Source: Cupriavidus sp. AU9028 (GTDB lineage Bacteria; Pseudomonadota; Gammaproteobacteria; Burkholderiales; Burkholderiaceae). Taken from it: a stretch of 64,000 nucleotides of DNA. The notes beneath the pieces are model-generated. The model had not been told where the DNA came from. It worked only from the letters and a program-made list of their open reading frames with translations, and did no database searches. The stretch spans positions 186,001 to 250,000 of the forward strand of contig NZ_JAIMCG010000004.1 in assembly GCF_019795295.1 (NCBI RefSeq). Reading direction: 5' to 3'. How positions within the stretch are numbered: position 1 is the first letter of the stretch; every line of letters starts with the position of its first letter. A program made the translations under genes and the position numbers. Positions 8,184 to 17,691 of this stretch are shown here, piece by piece.

Positions 8184-9041
8184 ATGGTTCGAGGGACGCC
8201 GGAAAACCCGACCCTGCCCGATCACCGCGCGCTGCAACAAGCCAGGGCCGCGGTGGAGGCCGCACAACGCCATCTGGGGCCGGCGCTGCTCGCCGCCTGG
8301 CTATACGGGTCAGCCGCGGATGGCGGGCTTCGGACCCATAGCGACATCGACCTGTTGCTGCTGATCGAGGGTGGCCTGCCGGCACCGGCAGGCACTGCCC
8401 TGACCGCGAATCTGCTGTATCTGTCCGGCATCCCGGGCGATCCGCAACGGCGCCCGCTGGAGTTGACCATCGTCGACCTCGCGCAAATCAGGCCGTGGCG
8501 CTATCCCGCCATCCGCGAGTACCAGTTCGGCGAGTGGCTGCGTGCGGAACTGCTGCAGGGCGCCACCATCGAGCGTCAGCGCGATCCCGACCTGGCCTTG
8601 CTGCTGACCGCGGCAAGGCAGCATTCGCACGCCCTGTGGGGTCCATCCGCGGCGCAGCTGCTGGACCCGGTCCCGGAGCGGGACAGGTTGCGGGCGATGC
8701 GGGAGATGCTGCCCGAACTGGCGGAGAACTGGGAGGAGGACCCACGTAACGCCGTGTTGACCCTGTGCCGGATGCTGGTGACGGCGGTGACCGGCGACAT
8801 CGTGCCCAAGGACCAGGCAGCCACATGGGTGCTGCGGCATTTCCCCGGCCCTCATGCGCGGATCGTGGGTTGGGCCCGCGCCGAGTATCTTGGCGAGAAC
8901 AACGTCGGCGAGAACAACGTCGGCGAGCGCGCCCACAGTGGGGCCGCTATCGGCCCCATCGGGCCCGCCCGCATCGCAGTGCAGGGTCTCGCCGACCTGG
9001 TCCAAGCCAGGCTGGACGAGGCGGTCGAACCCCGGACCTGA
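8184..9041 (+). CDS. aadA: AadA-type aminoglycoside (3'') adenylyltransferase
   Basis: A 285-residue nucleotidyltransferase of the ANT(3'')-I/AadA family. It has the GSx10DxD core in YGSAADGGLRTHSDIDLLL (Asp54 and Asp56), the family motif WRYPAIREYQFGEWLR, and a C-terminal helical domain with NAVLTLCRMLVT and KDQAATWVL. Such enzymes adenylylate streptomycin and spectinomycin. It lies in a plain chromosomal context with no cassette site, integron integrase or insertion sequence, so it looks intrinsic rather than acquired. Near the C-terminus a 15-base direct duplication encodes GENNV twice. Close AadA relatives end soon after this region. Confidence 0.88.
   Translation: MVRGTPENPTLPDHRALQQARAAVEAAQRHLGPALLAAWLYGSAADGGLRTHSDIDLLLLIEGGLPAPAGTALTANLLYLSGIPGDPQRRPLELTIVDLAQIRPWRYPAIREYQFGEWLRAELLQGATIERQRDPDLALLLTAARQHSHALWGPSAAQLLDPVPERDRLRAMREMLPELAENWEEDPRNAVLTLCRMLVTAVTGDIVPKDQAATWVLRHFPGPHARIVGWARAEYLGENNVGENNVGERAHSGAAIGPIGPARIAVQGLADLVQARLDEAVEPRT
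8892..8921 (+). repeat. In-frame 15-bp tandem duplication inside aadA
   Basis: The unit GGCGAGAACAACGTC occurs twice back to back, followed by a partial third copy (GGCGAG). It adds five residues per copy without a frameshift, so copy number could vary between strains. Confidence 0.9.
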
Positions 9042-9058
9042 CAGGGAGCCAGGACAAG

Positions 9059-9083
9059 GCGCCCGCCCCGAGGAGCGGGCGCC
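9059..9083. terminator. Hairpin between convergent aadA and glmS
   Basis: GGCGCCCGC and GCGGGCGCC form a perfect 9-bp stem around an 8-base loop in the 46-bp gap between two convergent genes. The T-tract is weak on either side. It probably ends transcription from both directions. Confidence 0.6.
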
Positions 9084-9087
9084 GGTC

Positions 9088-10926
9088 TTACTCCACCGTC
9101 ACCGACTTGGCCAGATTGCGCGGCTTGTCCACGTCGGTCCCCCGCGCACAGGCGGTGTGATACGCCAGCAGTTGCAGCGGCACCACGTGCAGGATCGGCG
9201 AGAGGTCGCCATAGTGCTCGGGCAGACGGATCACCTGGATGCCGTCGGTGGACTGGATATGCGTGTCGGCGTCCGCGAACACATAGAGCCGGCCGCCGCG
9301 CGCGCGCACTTCCTGGATGTTGGACTTCAGCTTCTCCAGCAGCGCGTCGTTGGGCGCCACCGTGACCACCGGCATCGCTTCGGTGACCAGTGCCAGCGGG
9401 CCGTGCTTCAGCTCGCCCGCCGGGTAGGCCTCGGCATGGATGTAGGAGATTTCCTTCAGCTTGAGCGCGCCTTCCAGCGCGATCGGGTAATGCAGGCCCC
9501 GGCCGAGGAACAGCGCATTCTCGCGGCGGGCGAAGTCCTCCGACCACGCGATGATCTGCGGCTCCAGCGCCAGCACGCCATGCAGCGCTGCCGGCAGATG
9601 GCGCAGATTGGCCAGCGCCGCCGCCTCGGCATCCTCGGACAGCCGGCCGCGCTGCTTGGCCAGCGCCAGCGTCAGCATGTACAGCGCCGCCAGCTGGGTG
9701 GTGAAGGCCTTGGTCGAGGCAACGCCGATCTCGGCGCCGGCGCGCGTGATGAAGCGCAGCTCGGTCTCGCGCACCATCGCGCTGCTCGACACGTTGCAGA
9801 TGCACAGCGTGTGCTCATGGCCGAGCGACTTGGCGTGGCGCAGCGCCGCCAGCGTGTCGGCGGTCTCCCCGGACTGCGAAATCACCACCACCAGCGCACG
9901 CGGGTTGGGCACGGTTTCCCGATAGCGGTACTCGCTGGCGACTTCGACCTGGGTGGGAATGCGGGCGATCGATTCCAGCCAGTACTTGGCCGTGCAGCCC
10001 GAGTAATAGCTGGTGCCGCAGGCCAGGATCAGCACGCTGTCCACGCCGGCGAAGATCTGCGGCGCGCGTTCGCCGAACTGCGAAGCGTCGATGACCTCGA
10101 TGCCTTCGAGCGTATCGCCCAGAGCGCGCGGCTGCTCGAAGATTTCCTTCTGCATGTAGTGACGGTACGGCCCGAGATCGACCGCTGCCGCGTGCGCCTC
10201 CACCAGCCGCACTTCGCGCTCGACTTCGTGGTCGTGCAAGTCGTGGATGGTGATGCCGTCGCGCCGGACCTCGACCACGTCGCCTTCTTCCAGGTAGATC
10301 ACCCGGTTGGCGGTACCCGCAACAGCCAGCGCATCGGAGGCGAGGAACGCCTCGCCCTCGCCCAGCGCGGCGACCAGCGGCGAACCGGCGCGCGCGCCGA
10401 CCACCACGTCCGGCTGGTCCTTGGCCACCACCGCGATGGCATAGGCGCCCCGCAGCCGCTTGGTAATGGCGCGCACCGAGGCGAACAGGTCGCCGCGGGT
10501 GGCGCTGCTCGGATAGGTGTAGGCCTGATGCACGAGGTGTGCGACCACTTCGGTGTCGGTCTGCGAGTCGAAGCCGTAACCGACCGCGCGCAGCTCGTCG
10601 CGCAGCGGCTCGTAGTTCTCGATGATGCCGTTATGCACCAGCGCGATCGTCTCGCCGGAGAAATGCGGGTGCGCGTTGGTCGTGTCGGGCTTGCCGTGCG
10701 TGGCCCAGCGGGTATGCGCGACGCCGACGGTACCGGCCAGGCCCGACGCCCGGGTCTGCTCGTCCAGATCGGCGACGCGCGCCACTGTGCGGGCCCGCTC
10801 CAGCGTATCGTCGCGGACTACCGCCACGCCGCAGGAATCGTAGCCACGATATTCGAGGCGGCGCAGCCCCTCGACCAGGACGGGAACGATGTTGCGGGTC
10901 GAAACCGCACCGACGATGCCACACAT
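9088..10926 (-). CDS. glmS: Glutamine--fructose-6-phosphate aminotransferase (isomerizing)
   Basis: A 612-residue GlmS, the usual length. The N-terminal glutaminase domain starts MCGIVGA with the catalytic Cys after Met removal, and includes HTRWATHG. The two SIS isomerase domains carry [23 protein letters not shown] and [31 protein letters not shown]. The end KSVTVE is canonical. The enzyme makes glucosamine-6-phosphate for peptidoglycan and LPS. A GGGAGA ribosome site precedes the ATG. It lies just downstream of glmU on the same strand, so the two form the UDP-GlcNAc supply unit. I see no glmS ribozyme, as expected for a proteobacterium. Confidence 0.97.
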   Translation of the reverse strand: MCGIVGAVSTRNIVPVLVEGLRRLEYRGYDSCGVAVVRDDTLERARTVARVADLDEQTRASGLAGTVGVAHTRWATHGKPDTTNAHPHFSGETIALVHNGIIENYEPLRDELRAVGYGFDSQTDTEVVAHLVHQAYTYPSSATRGDLFASVRAITKRLRGAYAIAVVAKDQPDVVVGARAGSPLVAALGEGEAFLASDALAVAGTANRVIYLEEGDVVEVRRDGITIHDLHDHEVEREVRLVEAHAAAVDLGPYRHYMQKEIFEQPRALGDTLEGIEVIDASQFGERAPQIFAGVDSVLILACGTSYYSGCTAKYWLESIARIPTQVEVASEYRYRETVPNPRALVVVISQSGETADTLAALRHAKSLGHEHTLCICNVSSSAMVRETELRFITRAGAEIGVASTKAFTTQLAALYMLTLALAKQRGRLSEDAEAAALANLRHLPAALHGVLALEPQIIAWSEDFARRENALFLGRGLHYPIALEGALKLKEISYIHAEAYPAGELKHGPLALVTEAMPVVTVAPNDALLEKLKSNIQEVRARGGRLYVFADADTHIQSTDGIQVIRLPEHYGDLSPILHVVPLQLLAYHTACARGTDVDKPRNLAKSVTVE

Positions 10927-11063
10927 ATTCTCTTCTCCCTGAAGGCAGGCGCGCGGTTGCGCTGCCAGTTCTTGCAGTCATGCCGGGCGGCAGATCGTGC
11001 CGGCCCGTGCACCGCGGCGCGCGGATCGCGCCGCTGCGGGCGCCACGTTCGCCGCGGCTTATC

Positions 11064-12488
11064 TTACTGTTTTGCTGCACCGCCCTCCGGGCGGTCGGCC
11101 ACATCCGCCGGCGCGGCGCCGCTTGCCGCCTTGGGCAGCTTCGCCGGCCGCTGCCATCCGGGCACGCTGAGCTGGCGGGCACGCGAGACGGTCAGCTGCC
11201 CGGCCGGCGCATCGCGTGTCAGCGTGGTGCCGGCACCCAGCGTGGCGCCGCGTCCCACCGTCACCGGCGCGACCAGCTGCGAATCCGAGCCGATGAAGGC
11301 GTCATCCTCGATCACGGTGCGGTGCTTGTTGACGCCATCGTAGTTGCAGGTGATGGTACCCGCGCCGATGTTCACGCGCTCGCCGACCGTGGCGTCGCCG
11401 ACATAGGCCAGGTGGTTCGCCTTGCTGTGCGCGGCGATGCGGCTGTTCTTGATCTCGACGAAATTACCGACATGCACGTCCTCGGCCAGCTCGGCACCCG
11501 GGCGCAGCCGGGCATACGGCCCGATACGGCCGCCGGGGCCAACCTGGGCCTGCTCCAGATGGCAGAACGGGTGGATCTGCGCCCCGGAACCGATCTTGCT
11601 ATTCCGAATCACACAGTGAGGTCCGATGTGCACGCCGTCGTCCAGGTGAACCCGCCCCTCGAACACGCAGCCGACGTCAATCGTGACGTCTCGTCCGCAC
11701 GTCAGCTCGCCGCGGATATCGATTCGCGCGGGGTCGAGCACCGTGACGCCGGCTTCGAGCAGTTGCTGGGCCAGGTTGCGCTGATGCAGCCGCTCCAGTT
11801 CCGCGAGCTGGACCTTGCTGTTGACGCCAAGCGTCTCCCAGAGCGCACCCGGCTGGGCGGACACGACGGCAAGGCCGTCCGCCACCGCGCGCTCGACCGT
11901 GTCCGTCAGGTAGTACTCGCCCTGGGCGTTGTCGTTGCGCAGGCTGGCCAGCCAGTCGCCGAGGCGGCCGGTCGGGCAGACGATGATGCCGGTGTTGATC
12001 TCGGCAATGGCGCGCTCGGCCTCGGTGGCATCCTTCTGCTCGACGATGCGCTGGATCTGCCCGGCCTCGTTGCGCACGATACGACCATAGCCGGTCGGAT
12101 CGTCCATGGTCACGGTCAGGATGCCGAAGCGGTCGGCACCGGCGGCGTCGACCAGGGCGCGCAGCGTTGCGGCGCGGGTCAGCGGCACGTCGCCGTACAG
12201 AACCAGCGTCGGTTGCGCAGGATCCAGCAGCGGCAAGGCCTGCATCACCGCATGGCCGGTGCCCAGCTGCTGCGCCTGCAGGGCGAACTGCACGTCCGGC
12301 GCACCGACGGCGGCGCGGACCTGGTCGGCGCCATGGCCGACCACGACGACCAGCCGCGACGGAGACAGCGAGCGGGCCGTATCGAGCACGTGGGCCAGCA
12401 GGGGCCGGCCGGCGATCGGATGCAGCACCTTGGGCAAAGCCGAGTGCATCCGTTTGCCCATGCCGGCAGCAAGAATGACGATGTTCAC
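11064..12488 (-). CDS. glmU: Bifunctional GlmU: GlcN-1-P acetyltransferase / GlcNAc-1-P uridyltransferase
   Basis: A 474-residue GlmU. The N-terminal uridyltransferase begins [20 protein letters not shown] with the nucleotide-binding LxxGxGxRM and Lys. The C-terminal left-handed beta-helix has hexapeptide repeats and the acetyltransferase motif [12 protein letters not shown] chose a GTG start at 12488 because the catalytic motif begins there; the longer upstream frame is low-complexity. It makes UDP-GlcNAc from GlmS product. The 137-bp gap to glmS holds nothing striking. The gene is divergent from the lipoprotein gene that follows. Confidence 0.96.
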   Translation of the reverse strand: MNIVILAAGMGKRMHSALPKVLHPIAGRPLLAHVLDTARSLSPSRLVVVVGHGADQVRAAVGAPDVQFALQAQQLGTGHAVMQALPLLDPAQPTLVLYGDVPLTRAATLRALVDAAGADRFGILTVTMDDPTGYGRIVRNEAGQIQRIVEQKDATEAERAIAEINTGIIVCPTGRLGDWLASLRNDNAQGEYYLTDTVERAVADGLAVVSAQPGALWETLGVNSKVQLAELERLHQRNLAQQLLEAGVTVLDPARIDIRGELTCGRDVTIDVGCVFEGRVHLDDGVHIGPHCVIRNSKIGSGAQIHPFCHLEQAQVGPGGRIGPYARLRPGAELAEDVHVGNFVEIKNSRIAAHSKANHLAYVGDATVGERVNIGAGTITCNYDGVNKHRTVIEDDAFIGSDSQLVAPVTVGRGATLGAGTTLTRDAPAGQLTVSRARQLSVPGWQRPAKLPKAASGAAPADVADRPEGGAAKQ

Positions 12489-12730
12489 GAGGAGGTTCCT
12501 AAGTGAGTGCGCCCGAAATGACTTCCGGAACGGATCGGCAAGGCGTGGAGTCCGCCCTGGCGGCCGATGCCCATTGCCGGCATGGCAGGCTCGACCCAGT
12601 GGTCGACAACACCGTCGACAACACGGCGGCTTGCCGGAAAGCGCCTGCCAAGGCTGCGCACGGTACGGCCCGGACGGCCGCAAACCCTTGTCCAGCCTCG
12701 GCTGGCGGGGGTCGGAGGGAGCCGTCCGGA

Positions 12731-13702
12731 ATGCGCGACGATTCTAGCATGGGGGGTATCCGACGCTTGCTGGCTGTTGCGCAAATTCACAATCTGCGGT
12801 TGCGCGCACTGATCGCCGGATCGGTTCTGGTATTGCTGACGGCCTGCAATGCGATGAAGCTGGGCTATCAGCAGGGCGACCACCTTGCCTACTGGTGGGT
12901 GGACAACTACGTGGACGTCACCGACGACCAGGAGCCGCAGACCAAGGACGCCATCGCCCGGTTCTTTGCCTGGCACCGGCGCAGCCAGCTGCCGGAAATC
13001 GAGGCGCTGCTGCAGCGGGCCAAGTCCGAGGTCCAGCAGCCGGTTACCGAGGCGCAGCTCGACCGCTTCCGTGACGAATCGATGCGCCTGACCCGGCTGT
13101 CCTATGACCATGCGATTCCCGACGTAGCGGACCTGCTGTTGACGCTGCAGCCGGAACAGGTCCGCCGCATGGAACGCAAGTTCGCCGACGGCAACGAGAA
13201 GTACCGCAAGAAATTTCTTCGCGGCGACCCGCAGGACCGTCTTGATGCCCGCTTCGACAAGGTAATGGAGTGGTCCACGCTGGTCTATGGCCGGTTTTCC
13301 CGACAGCAGGAAGACGCCATTCGCAAGGCCCTGGCCCCGGTGGTGGATAACGCGGAAGCCCGCTACGCCGAGCGCTTGAAGCGCCAGCAGGCATGGCTCG
13401 CACTGGTGCGGCAGGTTCAGGCCGAGAAGCCGCCCAAGGCGCGCGTCATCGAATTGCTGCAGCGCTTCGGCGACCAATGGCAGGCGCCGCCCACCCGCGA
13501 GCGGCGCATCAGCTATGAGGCGGCCAGCGACACCGGCCTGGCGGTGGCGGCGACCATTGCCAACCTGACCACGCCCGAGCAAAAGCGTCACGCAGTGAAC
13601 CGCTTCCAGGGGTGGATCGACGATGTGCGCGCATTGATGCGTGAAGCGCCGCGCGAAGCGCCCCGTAAAGCGCCCGTGCAGCCAGCGCACGCATCGAACT
13701 GA
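12731..13702 (+). CDS. DUF6279-like lipoprotein
   Basis: A 323-residue lipoprotein with an N-terminal hydrophobic segment ending in the lipobox LLTAC (Cys39 with this start). The mature part is alpha-helical and charged, with [21 protein letters not shown] just after the anchor, a pattern seen in DUF6279 lipoproteins of Beta- and Gammaproteobacteria. A GGAGGGA site precedes the ATG at 12731; another in-frame ATG at 12749 would give a shorter signal peptide and may be the real start. The C-terminus is rich in REAPRKAP-type repeats. It probably sits on the inner face of the outer membrane. Function is unknown. Confidence 0.8.
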   Translation: MRDDSSMGGIRRLLAVAQIHNLRLRALIAGSVLVLLTACNAMKLGYQQGDHLAYWWVDNYVDVTDDQEPQTKDAIARFFAWHRRSQLPEIEALLQRAKSEVQQPVTEAQLDRFRDESMRLTRLSYDHAIPDVADLLLTLQPEQVRRMERKFADGNEKYRKKFLRGDPQDRLDARFDKVMEWSTLVYGRFSRQQEDAIRKALAPVVDNAEARYAERLKRQQAWLALVRQVQAEKPPKARVIELLQRFGDQWQAPPTRERRISYEAASDTGLAVAATIANLTTPEQKRHAVNRFQGWIDDVRALMREAPREAPRKAPVQPAHASN

Positions 13703-13736
13703 CGCTGCGGCCGGCCGATCCGGTCAAGGGGCGGGG

Positions 13737-14690
13737 TCAGCTTGCCGCTTGCGGTTCGGATGCGGATGCCGGCTGCGCCGGCGAGGGCTTCTCGAAGCGG
13801 ACGAACTCCATCCGGTTCTCCGCACTGCCGCCGGCGAATACCAGCGGCTGCTGCTGGAACGTCGAATCTCCGAACAGCGAGGCCTCGTCCACCTTGGCGA
13901 GGCCCGTCGCCAGTCCATTGAAGTCGAACAATTCGGTATCGGCCAGGTGCGACGGCACCACGTTCTTCAGCGCCGAGAAGATGTTGTCGATCCGGCCCGG
14001 ATTCTGCCGCTCCCAGTCGAGCAGCATCTCCTTGACCTTCTTGCGCTGCAGGTTCTCCTGCGAGCCGCACAGGTTGCACGGGATGATCGGAAACTCCATC
14101 GCGCGCGCATAGGCGGCGATGTCCTTTTCCGAGCAATAGGCCAGCGGACGGATCACGATATGCTGGCCGTCGTCGGTAGCCAGCTTGGGCGGCATCGATT
14201 TCATCTTGCCGCCGAAGAACATGTTCAGGAAGAAGGTCTGGACGATGTCGTCGCGGTGGTGGCCCAGCGCAATCTTGTTGGCGCCCAGTTCCTTGGCAGT
14301 CCGATAGATCACACCGCGCCGCAGCCGGGAGCACAGCGAGCAGGTCGTCTTGCCCTCGGGGACCTTCTCCTTGACGATCGAATACGTGTCCGCCTCGACG
14401 ATCACGTACTGCACGCCAATGCCGTCCAGATACCGCGGCAGCACGTCCTCGGGAAAGCCCGGCTGCTTCTGGTCCAGATTCATCGCGATCAGCTTGAAGT
14501 CGATCGGCGCCCGCTTCTGCAATGCCATCAGCACCGACAGCATCGTGTACGAGTCCTTGCCGCCGGACAGGCAGACCAGCACCGTATCGCCGTCCTCGAT
14601 CATCTTGAAGTCGCCAATGGCGCGACCGGTCTGCGACTGCAGATAGGTCTCGAGGCGGTAGAAGTTCTTCGAATGGCTGGTGTCGGTCAT
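13737..14690 (-). CDS. ttcA: tRNA 2-thiocytidine biosynthesis protein TtcA
   Basis: A 317-residue PP-loop ATPase. The [10 protein letters not shown] loop is at residues 42-51. The iron-sulfur cysteines are in TTCSLCSR (Cys117, Cys120) and the later IPCNLCGSQ. These features define TtcA, which thiolates cytidine 32 of certain tRNAs using ATP and a [4Fe-4S] cluster. The C-terminus carries an extended Ser/Ala/Pro tail. It converges with the lipoprotein gene and lies upstream of nothing on its own strand but is followed in neighbourhood order by folB, as in Ralstonia and Cupriavidus. Confidence 0.95.
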   Translation of the reverse strand: MTDTSHSKNFYRLETYLQSQTGRAIGDFKMIEDGDTVLVCLSGGKDSYTMLSVLMALQKRAPIDFKLIAMNLDQKQPGFPEDVLPRYLDGIGVQYVIVEADTYSIVKEKVPEGKTTCSLCSRLRRGVIYRTAKELGANKIALGHHRDDIVQTFFLNMFFGGKMKSMPPKLATDDGQHIVIRPLAYCSEKDIAAYARAMEFPIIPCNLCGSQENLQRKKVKEMLLDWERQNPGRIDNIFSALKNVVPSHLADTELFDFNGLATGLAKVDEASLFGDSTFQQQPLVFAGGSAENRMEFVRFEKPSPAQPASASEPQAAS

Positions 14691-14813
14691 GGCGGAAACA
14701 GGCGAAGCGGGGGCGAGCGGGGCCGCCGTGCGGGGAAAGGCGGGTATTTTACCGGGGGAAGCGCAGGGCTGCTGGCAGCGAACGCGCGATCACATCAGCA
14801 ACGCTGCTAGTCT

Positions 14814-14857
14814 GCCCCCTCGCCCGCTCGCGGGAGAGGGACCGGCGGAGAGGGCGA
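14814..14857. repeat. GC-rich palindromic intergenic repeat
   Basis: One copy of the CCCTCGCCCGC...GCGGGAGAGGG element lies between ttcA (start 14690) and folB (stop 14889). It belongs to the same family as the repeats at 7.6, 28.1, 30.8, 39.1, 47.2 and 48.4 kb. Confidence 0.7.
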
Positions 14858-14888
14858 CCGCTGCGGCTCCAGCTTCCACCAATGTGCC

Positions 14889-15281
14889 TCAGTTCTTGAT
14901 GTGAAACACCTCCACCCCCACCGAATCGCAATCCGGATACACGTCCGGCTTCTCGGTGGAAACGCGCACGGCGCGCACCTTGGGGTGCTTGAGCATCTCG
15001 CGTGCGACGTCATCGCACAGGGTCTCCTGCAGGTGGACATGCCCTTGCGCCATGCGGTCGGCAACGGTATTGCGCATGAAGTCGTAATCGACCACTTCGT
15101 GCAGCTTGTCGTCCTGCGGCGTGCTTTCCGCCAGCGGCACGTACAGGTCGATATTGATCAGCACGCGCTGCTCGCCCTTCTTCTCGAACTCGTGCACGCC
15201 GATATTGATCTGCACTTCATAGTTGCGCAGGAACATGCGGCGGCAGTCTTGCAGGCTGGGATGGGAAAGAGCGGCGAACAT
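14889..15281 (-). CDS. folB: Dihydroneopterin aldolase family protein
   Basis: A 130-residue FolB-type protein of the T-fold family. Typical blocks are FLRNYEVQINIGVHEFEKKGEQRV, DYDFMRNTV and VEVFHIKN. FolB cleaves dihydroneopterin to 6-hydroxymethyldihydropterin in folate synthesis. The start at 15281 (MFAALSHP) gives a short leader before the fold; an internal Met in MFLRNYEV is a possible alternative. It lies 74 bp downstream of a FolM-like reductase on the same strand, which supports a shared pteridine role. Confidence 0.88.
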   Translation of the reverse strand: MFAALSHPSLQDCRRMFLRNYEVQINIGVHEFEKKGEQRVLINIDLYVPLAESTPQDDKLHEVVDYDFMRNTVADRMAQGHVHLQETLCDDVAREMLKHPKVRAVRVSTEKPDVYPDCDSVGVEVFHIKN

Positions 15282-15355
15282 GGCGGCGGATTGCTGAAAA
15301 AAGAAGATCGGTAAGCCGGACGCGCTTGCCCTCGCAGGCGCGCATCCGGAAAAGG

Positions 15356-16231
15356 TCATTCGGTCAGGAACATCACGTCCCGCGCCAGCGGCATCAGGTG
15401 CTGGCCGCCGTCGACATACAACGTCGTGCCGGTCACCGCGCGCGCCTCGGCGAGGTAGGCCACGGCCTGGGCGATATCCTCCGGCGTGGAAGACTGGCCC
15501 AGCGGCGTCATCCGGTGCGCGCGCTTGAAGCCGCCCCCGGACTGGTCGCCCGATACCAGCGTGATGCCCGGCGCGACGCCGACCACGCGCAGCCGCGGCG
15601 CCAGCGCCTGTGCGAGCTGCATGGTCGCGGTCTGCAACGCGGCCTTGGAGAGGGTATAGGACAGGAAGTCCGGATTCAGGTTGTCCAGCTTCTGGTCCAG
15701 CAGATTGATCACCACGCCGCGCTGGTCGGCCTGCAGCGCCTTGTGCAACTCGCGCGCAAGCAGCAGCGGGGCGGCGACGTTGGTACGCATGTGGGTGTCC
15801 AGCGACGCATAGGAGAAGCTGGTCGCGACATCGTACTGGAACAGCGAGGCGTTGTTGACCAGGCACGTCGGCACGCCGAGCGCCTCGGTGCAGCCGGCGA
15901 TCAGATTGCCGGTCGCCGCCTCGTCGCTGAGGTCGGCCTGCAGCACGGCGGCCCGGCGTCCCATCGCGCGCAACTGCGTGGCCAGCGCCTCGGCCTCGTC
16001 GCGGGAACGATGGCAATGCACGGCGATGTCCCAGCCGCGCGCCGCCAGCTCCAGCGCAATCGCGCGGCCGATACGGCGGGCGCCGCCGGTCACGAGGGCG
16101 ATGCCGCGCGCAGCGGCGGACGGACCGGCGCCAGGCGCCGCGGCGGAGGACGCGGACGCGGAGGACGCGGACGCGGATGCCGACGCGGAAGCGGAAGCGG
16201 TGGACTCTGCGGAAGAAGCGGAAGCTGGCAT
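15356..16231 (-). CDS. SDR-family pteridine reductase-like protein (FolM-like)
   Basis: A 291-residue short-chain dehydrogenase. The cofactor motif is TGGARRIG, with Arg in place of the Gly-rich loop, which is the TGX3RXG form typical of pteridine reductases such as FolM. The catalytic pair is in YTLSKAAL. The neighbouring folB strengthens the assignment to dihydrofolate/dihydromonapterin reduction. The first 40 residues are an unusual Ala-Ser repeat encoded by a GGACGC-type hexamer array; this part is not seen in FolM proteins and its start codon is uncertain. The gene is divergent from the methyltransferase gene, only 15 bp apart. Confidence 0.78.
   Translation of the reverse strand: MPASASSAESTASASASASASASSASASSAAAPGAGPSAAARGIALVTGGARRIGRAIALELAARGWDIAVHCHRSRDEAEALATQLRAMGRRAAVLQADLSDEAATGNLIAGCTEALGVPTCLVNNASLFQYDVATSFSYASLDTHMRTNVAAPLLLARELHKALQADQRGVVINLLDQKLDNLNPDFLSYTLSKAALQTATMQLAQALAPRLRVVGVAPGITLVSGDQSGGGFKRAHRMTPLGQSSTPEDIAQAVAYLAEARAVTGTTLYVDGGQHLMPLARDVMFLTE
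16139..16204. repeat. Hexanucleotide microsatellite at the FolM-like N-terminus
   Basis: The plus strand reads as repeated GCGGACGCGGA-type units, and the minus strand codes an Ala-Ser run. Length changes here would keep the reading frame and only alter the N-terminal tail. Confidence 0.8.
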
Positions 16232-16234
16232 TGC

Positions 16235-16240
16235 TACAAT
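16235..16240 (+). promoter_or_regulatory. -10 hexamer placing the transcript start at the midA start codon
   Basis: TACAAT ends 6 bases before the ATG at 16247. Transcription would then start at or next to the ATG, giving a leaderless mRNA. No clear -35 is visible. Confidence 0.5.
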
Positions 16241-16246
16241 CGCGGG

Positions 16247-17446
16247 ATGCAGAAAACCGGTAGTCTACCCCTTCCCTCCGCCGACGCGCTGGAGGCGTCG
16301 TCCCGACTGTCCGAGCACATCGGCGAGGCGATCGACGCCGCTGGCGGGTGGCTCGGCTTCGATCGCTATATGTCGATGGCGCTCTATGCCCCGGGACTCG
16401 GGTACTACAGCGGCGGAGCGGCCAAGTTCGGGCGGGATGTGCGCGACGGCAGCGACTTCGTGACCGCGCCGGAACTGACGCCGTTCTTCGCGCGCACGGT
16501 GGCCCGCCAGGTGGGGCAATGGCTGGCCGAAGGCCTCGATGCGGTGATGGAGTTCGGCGCCGGTACCGGCCGCCTTGCCGCCGATCTGCTGACGGCACTG
16601 GAGCAGCAGGGTCAGTTGCCGCGCCGCTACACGATTGTCGAGTTGTCGGGCGAGTTGCGCGAGCGGCAACAGCGCACGCTGGCCGAGCGCGCCCCGCATC
16701 TGGCTGACCGCGTGCAATGGCTGGACGCCCTGCCTGCGGCCTTCGACGGCGTGGTGATCGGCAATGAGGTACTGGACGCCATGCCGGTGCGGCTCTATGC
16801 CCGGCAGCGCGGCCTCTGGCACGAGCGTGGCGTCGCCCATGCGGACCTCAGCCCGGACGCGAATGTCGGTGCCCGTTTCGCCTATGCCGATCGCCCCTTG
16901 CCATCGCAGGACATTCCGGCGGTGCTGGCTGCCATCCCGGGCGATCACGATGTCATCACCGAGACGCATGCGGAAGCGGAGGGCTTCATGCGTTCAGTGG
17001 GCGCGATGCTCGGCAAGGGCGCCGTGCTGCTGATCGACTACGGCTTTCCCGCCGCGGAGTACTACCACCCGCAACGCACCGGCGGCACGCTGATGTGCCA
17101 CTACCGCCATCATGCGCATCCGGACCCCTTCCTGTATCCGGGGCTGCAGGACATCACCGCCCACGTCAACTTCAGCGGCATTGCGCTGGCTGCCGTGGAA
17201 GCGGGCCTGACCGTGGCGGGGTTCGCCTCGCAGGCGCGCTTCCTGATGAACGCCGGCATCACGGAGCTGCTGATGACGCTCGATCCCGCCGATGCCGCCA
17301 GCTTCCTGCCCGCCGCCAACGCGGTGCAGAAGCTGCTGTCCGAAGCGGAGATGGGGGAGCTGTTCAAGGTCATCGCGCTGACCCGCGGCCTTGACGACTC
17401 GCTCCCGGCCGGATTCCGCGCCGGCGACCGCAGTTACACCCTGTAG
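16247..17446 (+). CDS. MidA/NDUFAF7-like SAM-dependent methyltransferase (COG1565)
   Basis: A 399-residue class I methyltransferase. Residues around 100 hold the SAM-binding motif MEFGAGTGRLAADLL. Other family blocks are YYSGGAAKFG, GDFVTAPE-like GSDFVTAPELTPFF, GNEVLDAMPV and LLIDYGFPAAEYYHPQR. Mitochondrial relatives (NDUFAF7/MidA) methylate an arginine of complex I subunit NDUFS2; bacterial members are less studied. The ATG at 16247 has no ribosome site but has a -10 element immediately upstream. It is followed 14 bp later by a DUF2905 gene on the same strand. Confidence 0.9.
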   Translation: MQKTGSLPLPSADALEASSRLSEHIGEAIDAAGGWLGFDRYMSMALYAPGLGYYSGGAAKFGRDVRDGSDFVTAPELTPFFARTVARQVGQWLAEGLDAVMEFGAGTGRLAADLLTALEQQGQLPRRYTIVELSGELRERQQRTLAERAPHLADRVQWLDALPAAFDGVVIGNEVLDAMPVRLYARQRGLWHERGVAHADLSPDANVGARFAYADRPLPSQDIPAVLAAIPGDHDVITETHAEAEGFMRSVGAMLGKGAVLLIDYGFPAAEYYHPQRTGGTLMCHYRHHAHPDPFLYPGLQDITAHVNFSGIALAAVEAGLTVAGFASQARFLMNAGITELLMTLDPADAASFLPAANAVQKLLSEAEMGELFKVIALTRGLDDSLPAGFRAGDRSYTL

Positions 17447-17460
17447 CCGGAGCCGTCGCC

Positions 17461-17655
17461 ATGCTGCGCTGGACGCTCACCATCTTCCTGTCGGTCATCA
17501 TCCTGTCGTCCGCCCTGCCGTGGCTCAAGCGCATCGGTCTTGGCAGGCTGCCGGGCGACGTGCGTTTTCGCGTGTTCGGCCGCGAGATGGTGTTGCCGTT
17601 TGCCTCCACGGTGCTCCTGTCGCTGCTGGTGCTGGTGATCGGGCGCATGTTCTGA
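17461..17655 (+). CDS. DUF2905 family small membrane protein
   Basis: A 64-residue protein with two transmembrane helices: about residues 3-22 (WTLTIFLSVIILSSALPWL) and 44-63 (VLPFASTVLLSLLVLVIGRM). Between them is the conserved GLGRLPGDVRFRVFG loop, which is the signature of DUF2905. It starts 14 bp after the methyltransferase stop and is probably in the same transcript. Function is unknown. Confidence 0.9.
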   Translation: MLRWTLTIFLSVIILSSALPWLKRIGLGRLPGDVRFRVFGREMVLPFASTVLLSLLVLVIGRMF

Positions 17656-17691
17656 GCGCCCTCTCCCGCCGCGCTCTCCCGCGCGGCGCGG

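Noticed and set aside
8184-9041. Integron cassette origin of aadA
   Set aside because: No attC-like palindrome follows the gene; the downstream hairpin is a simple terminator-type structure shared with glmS.
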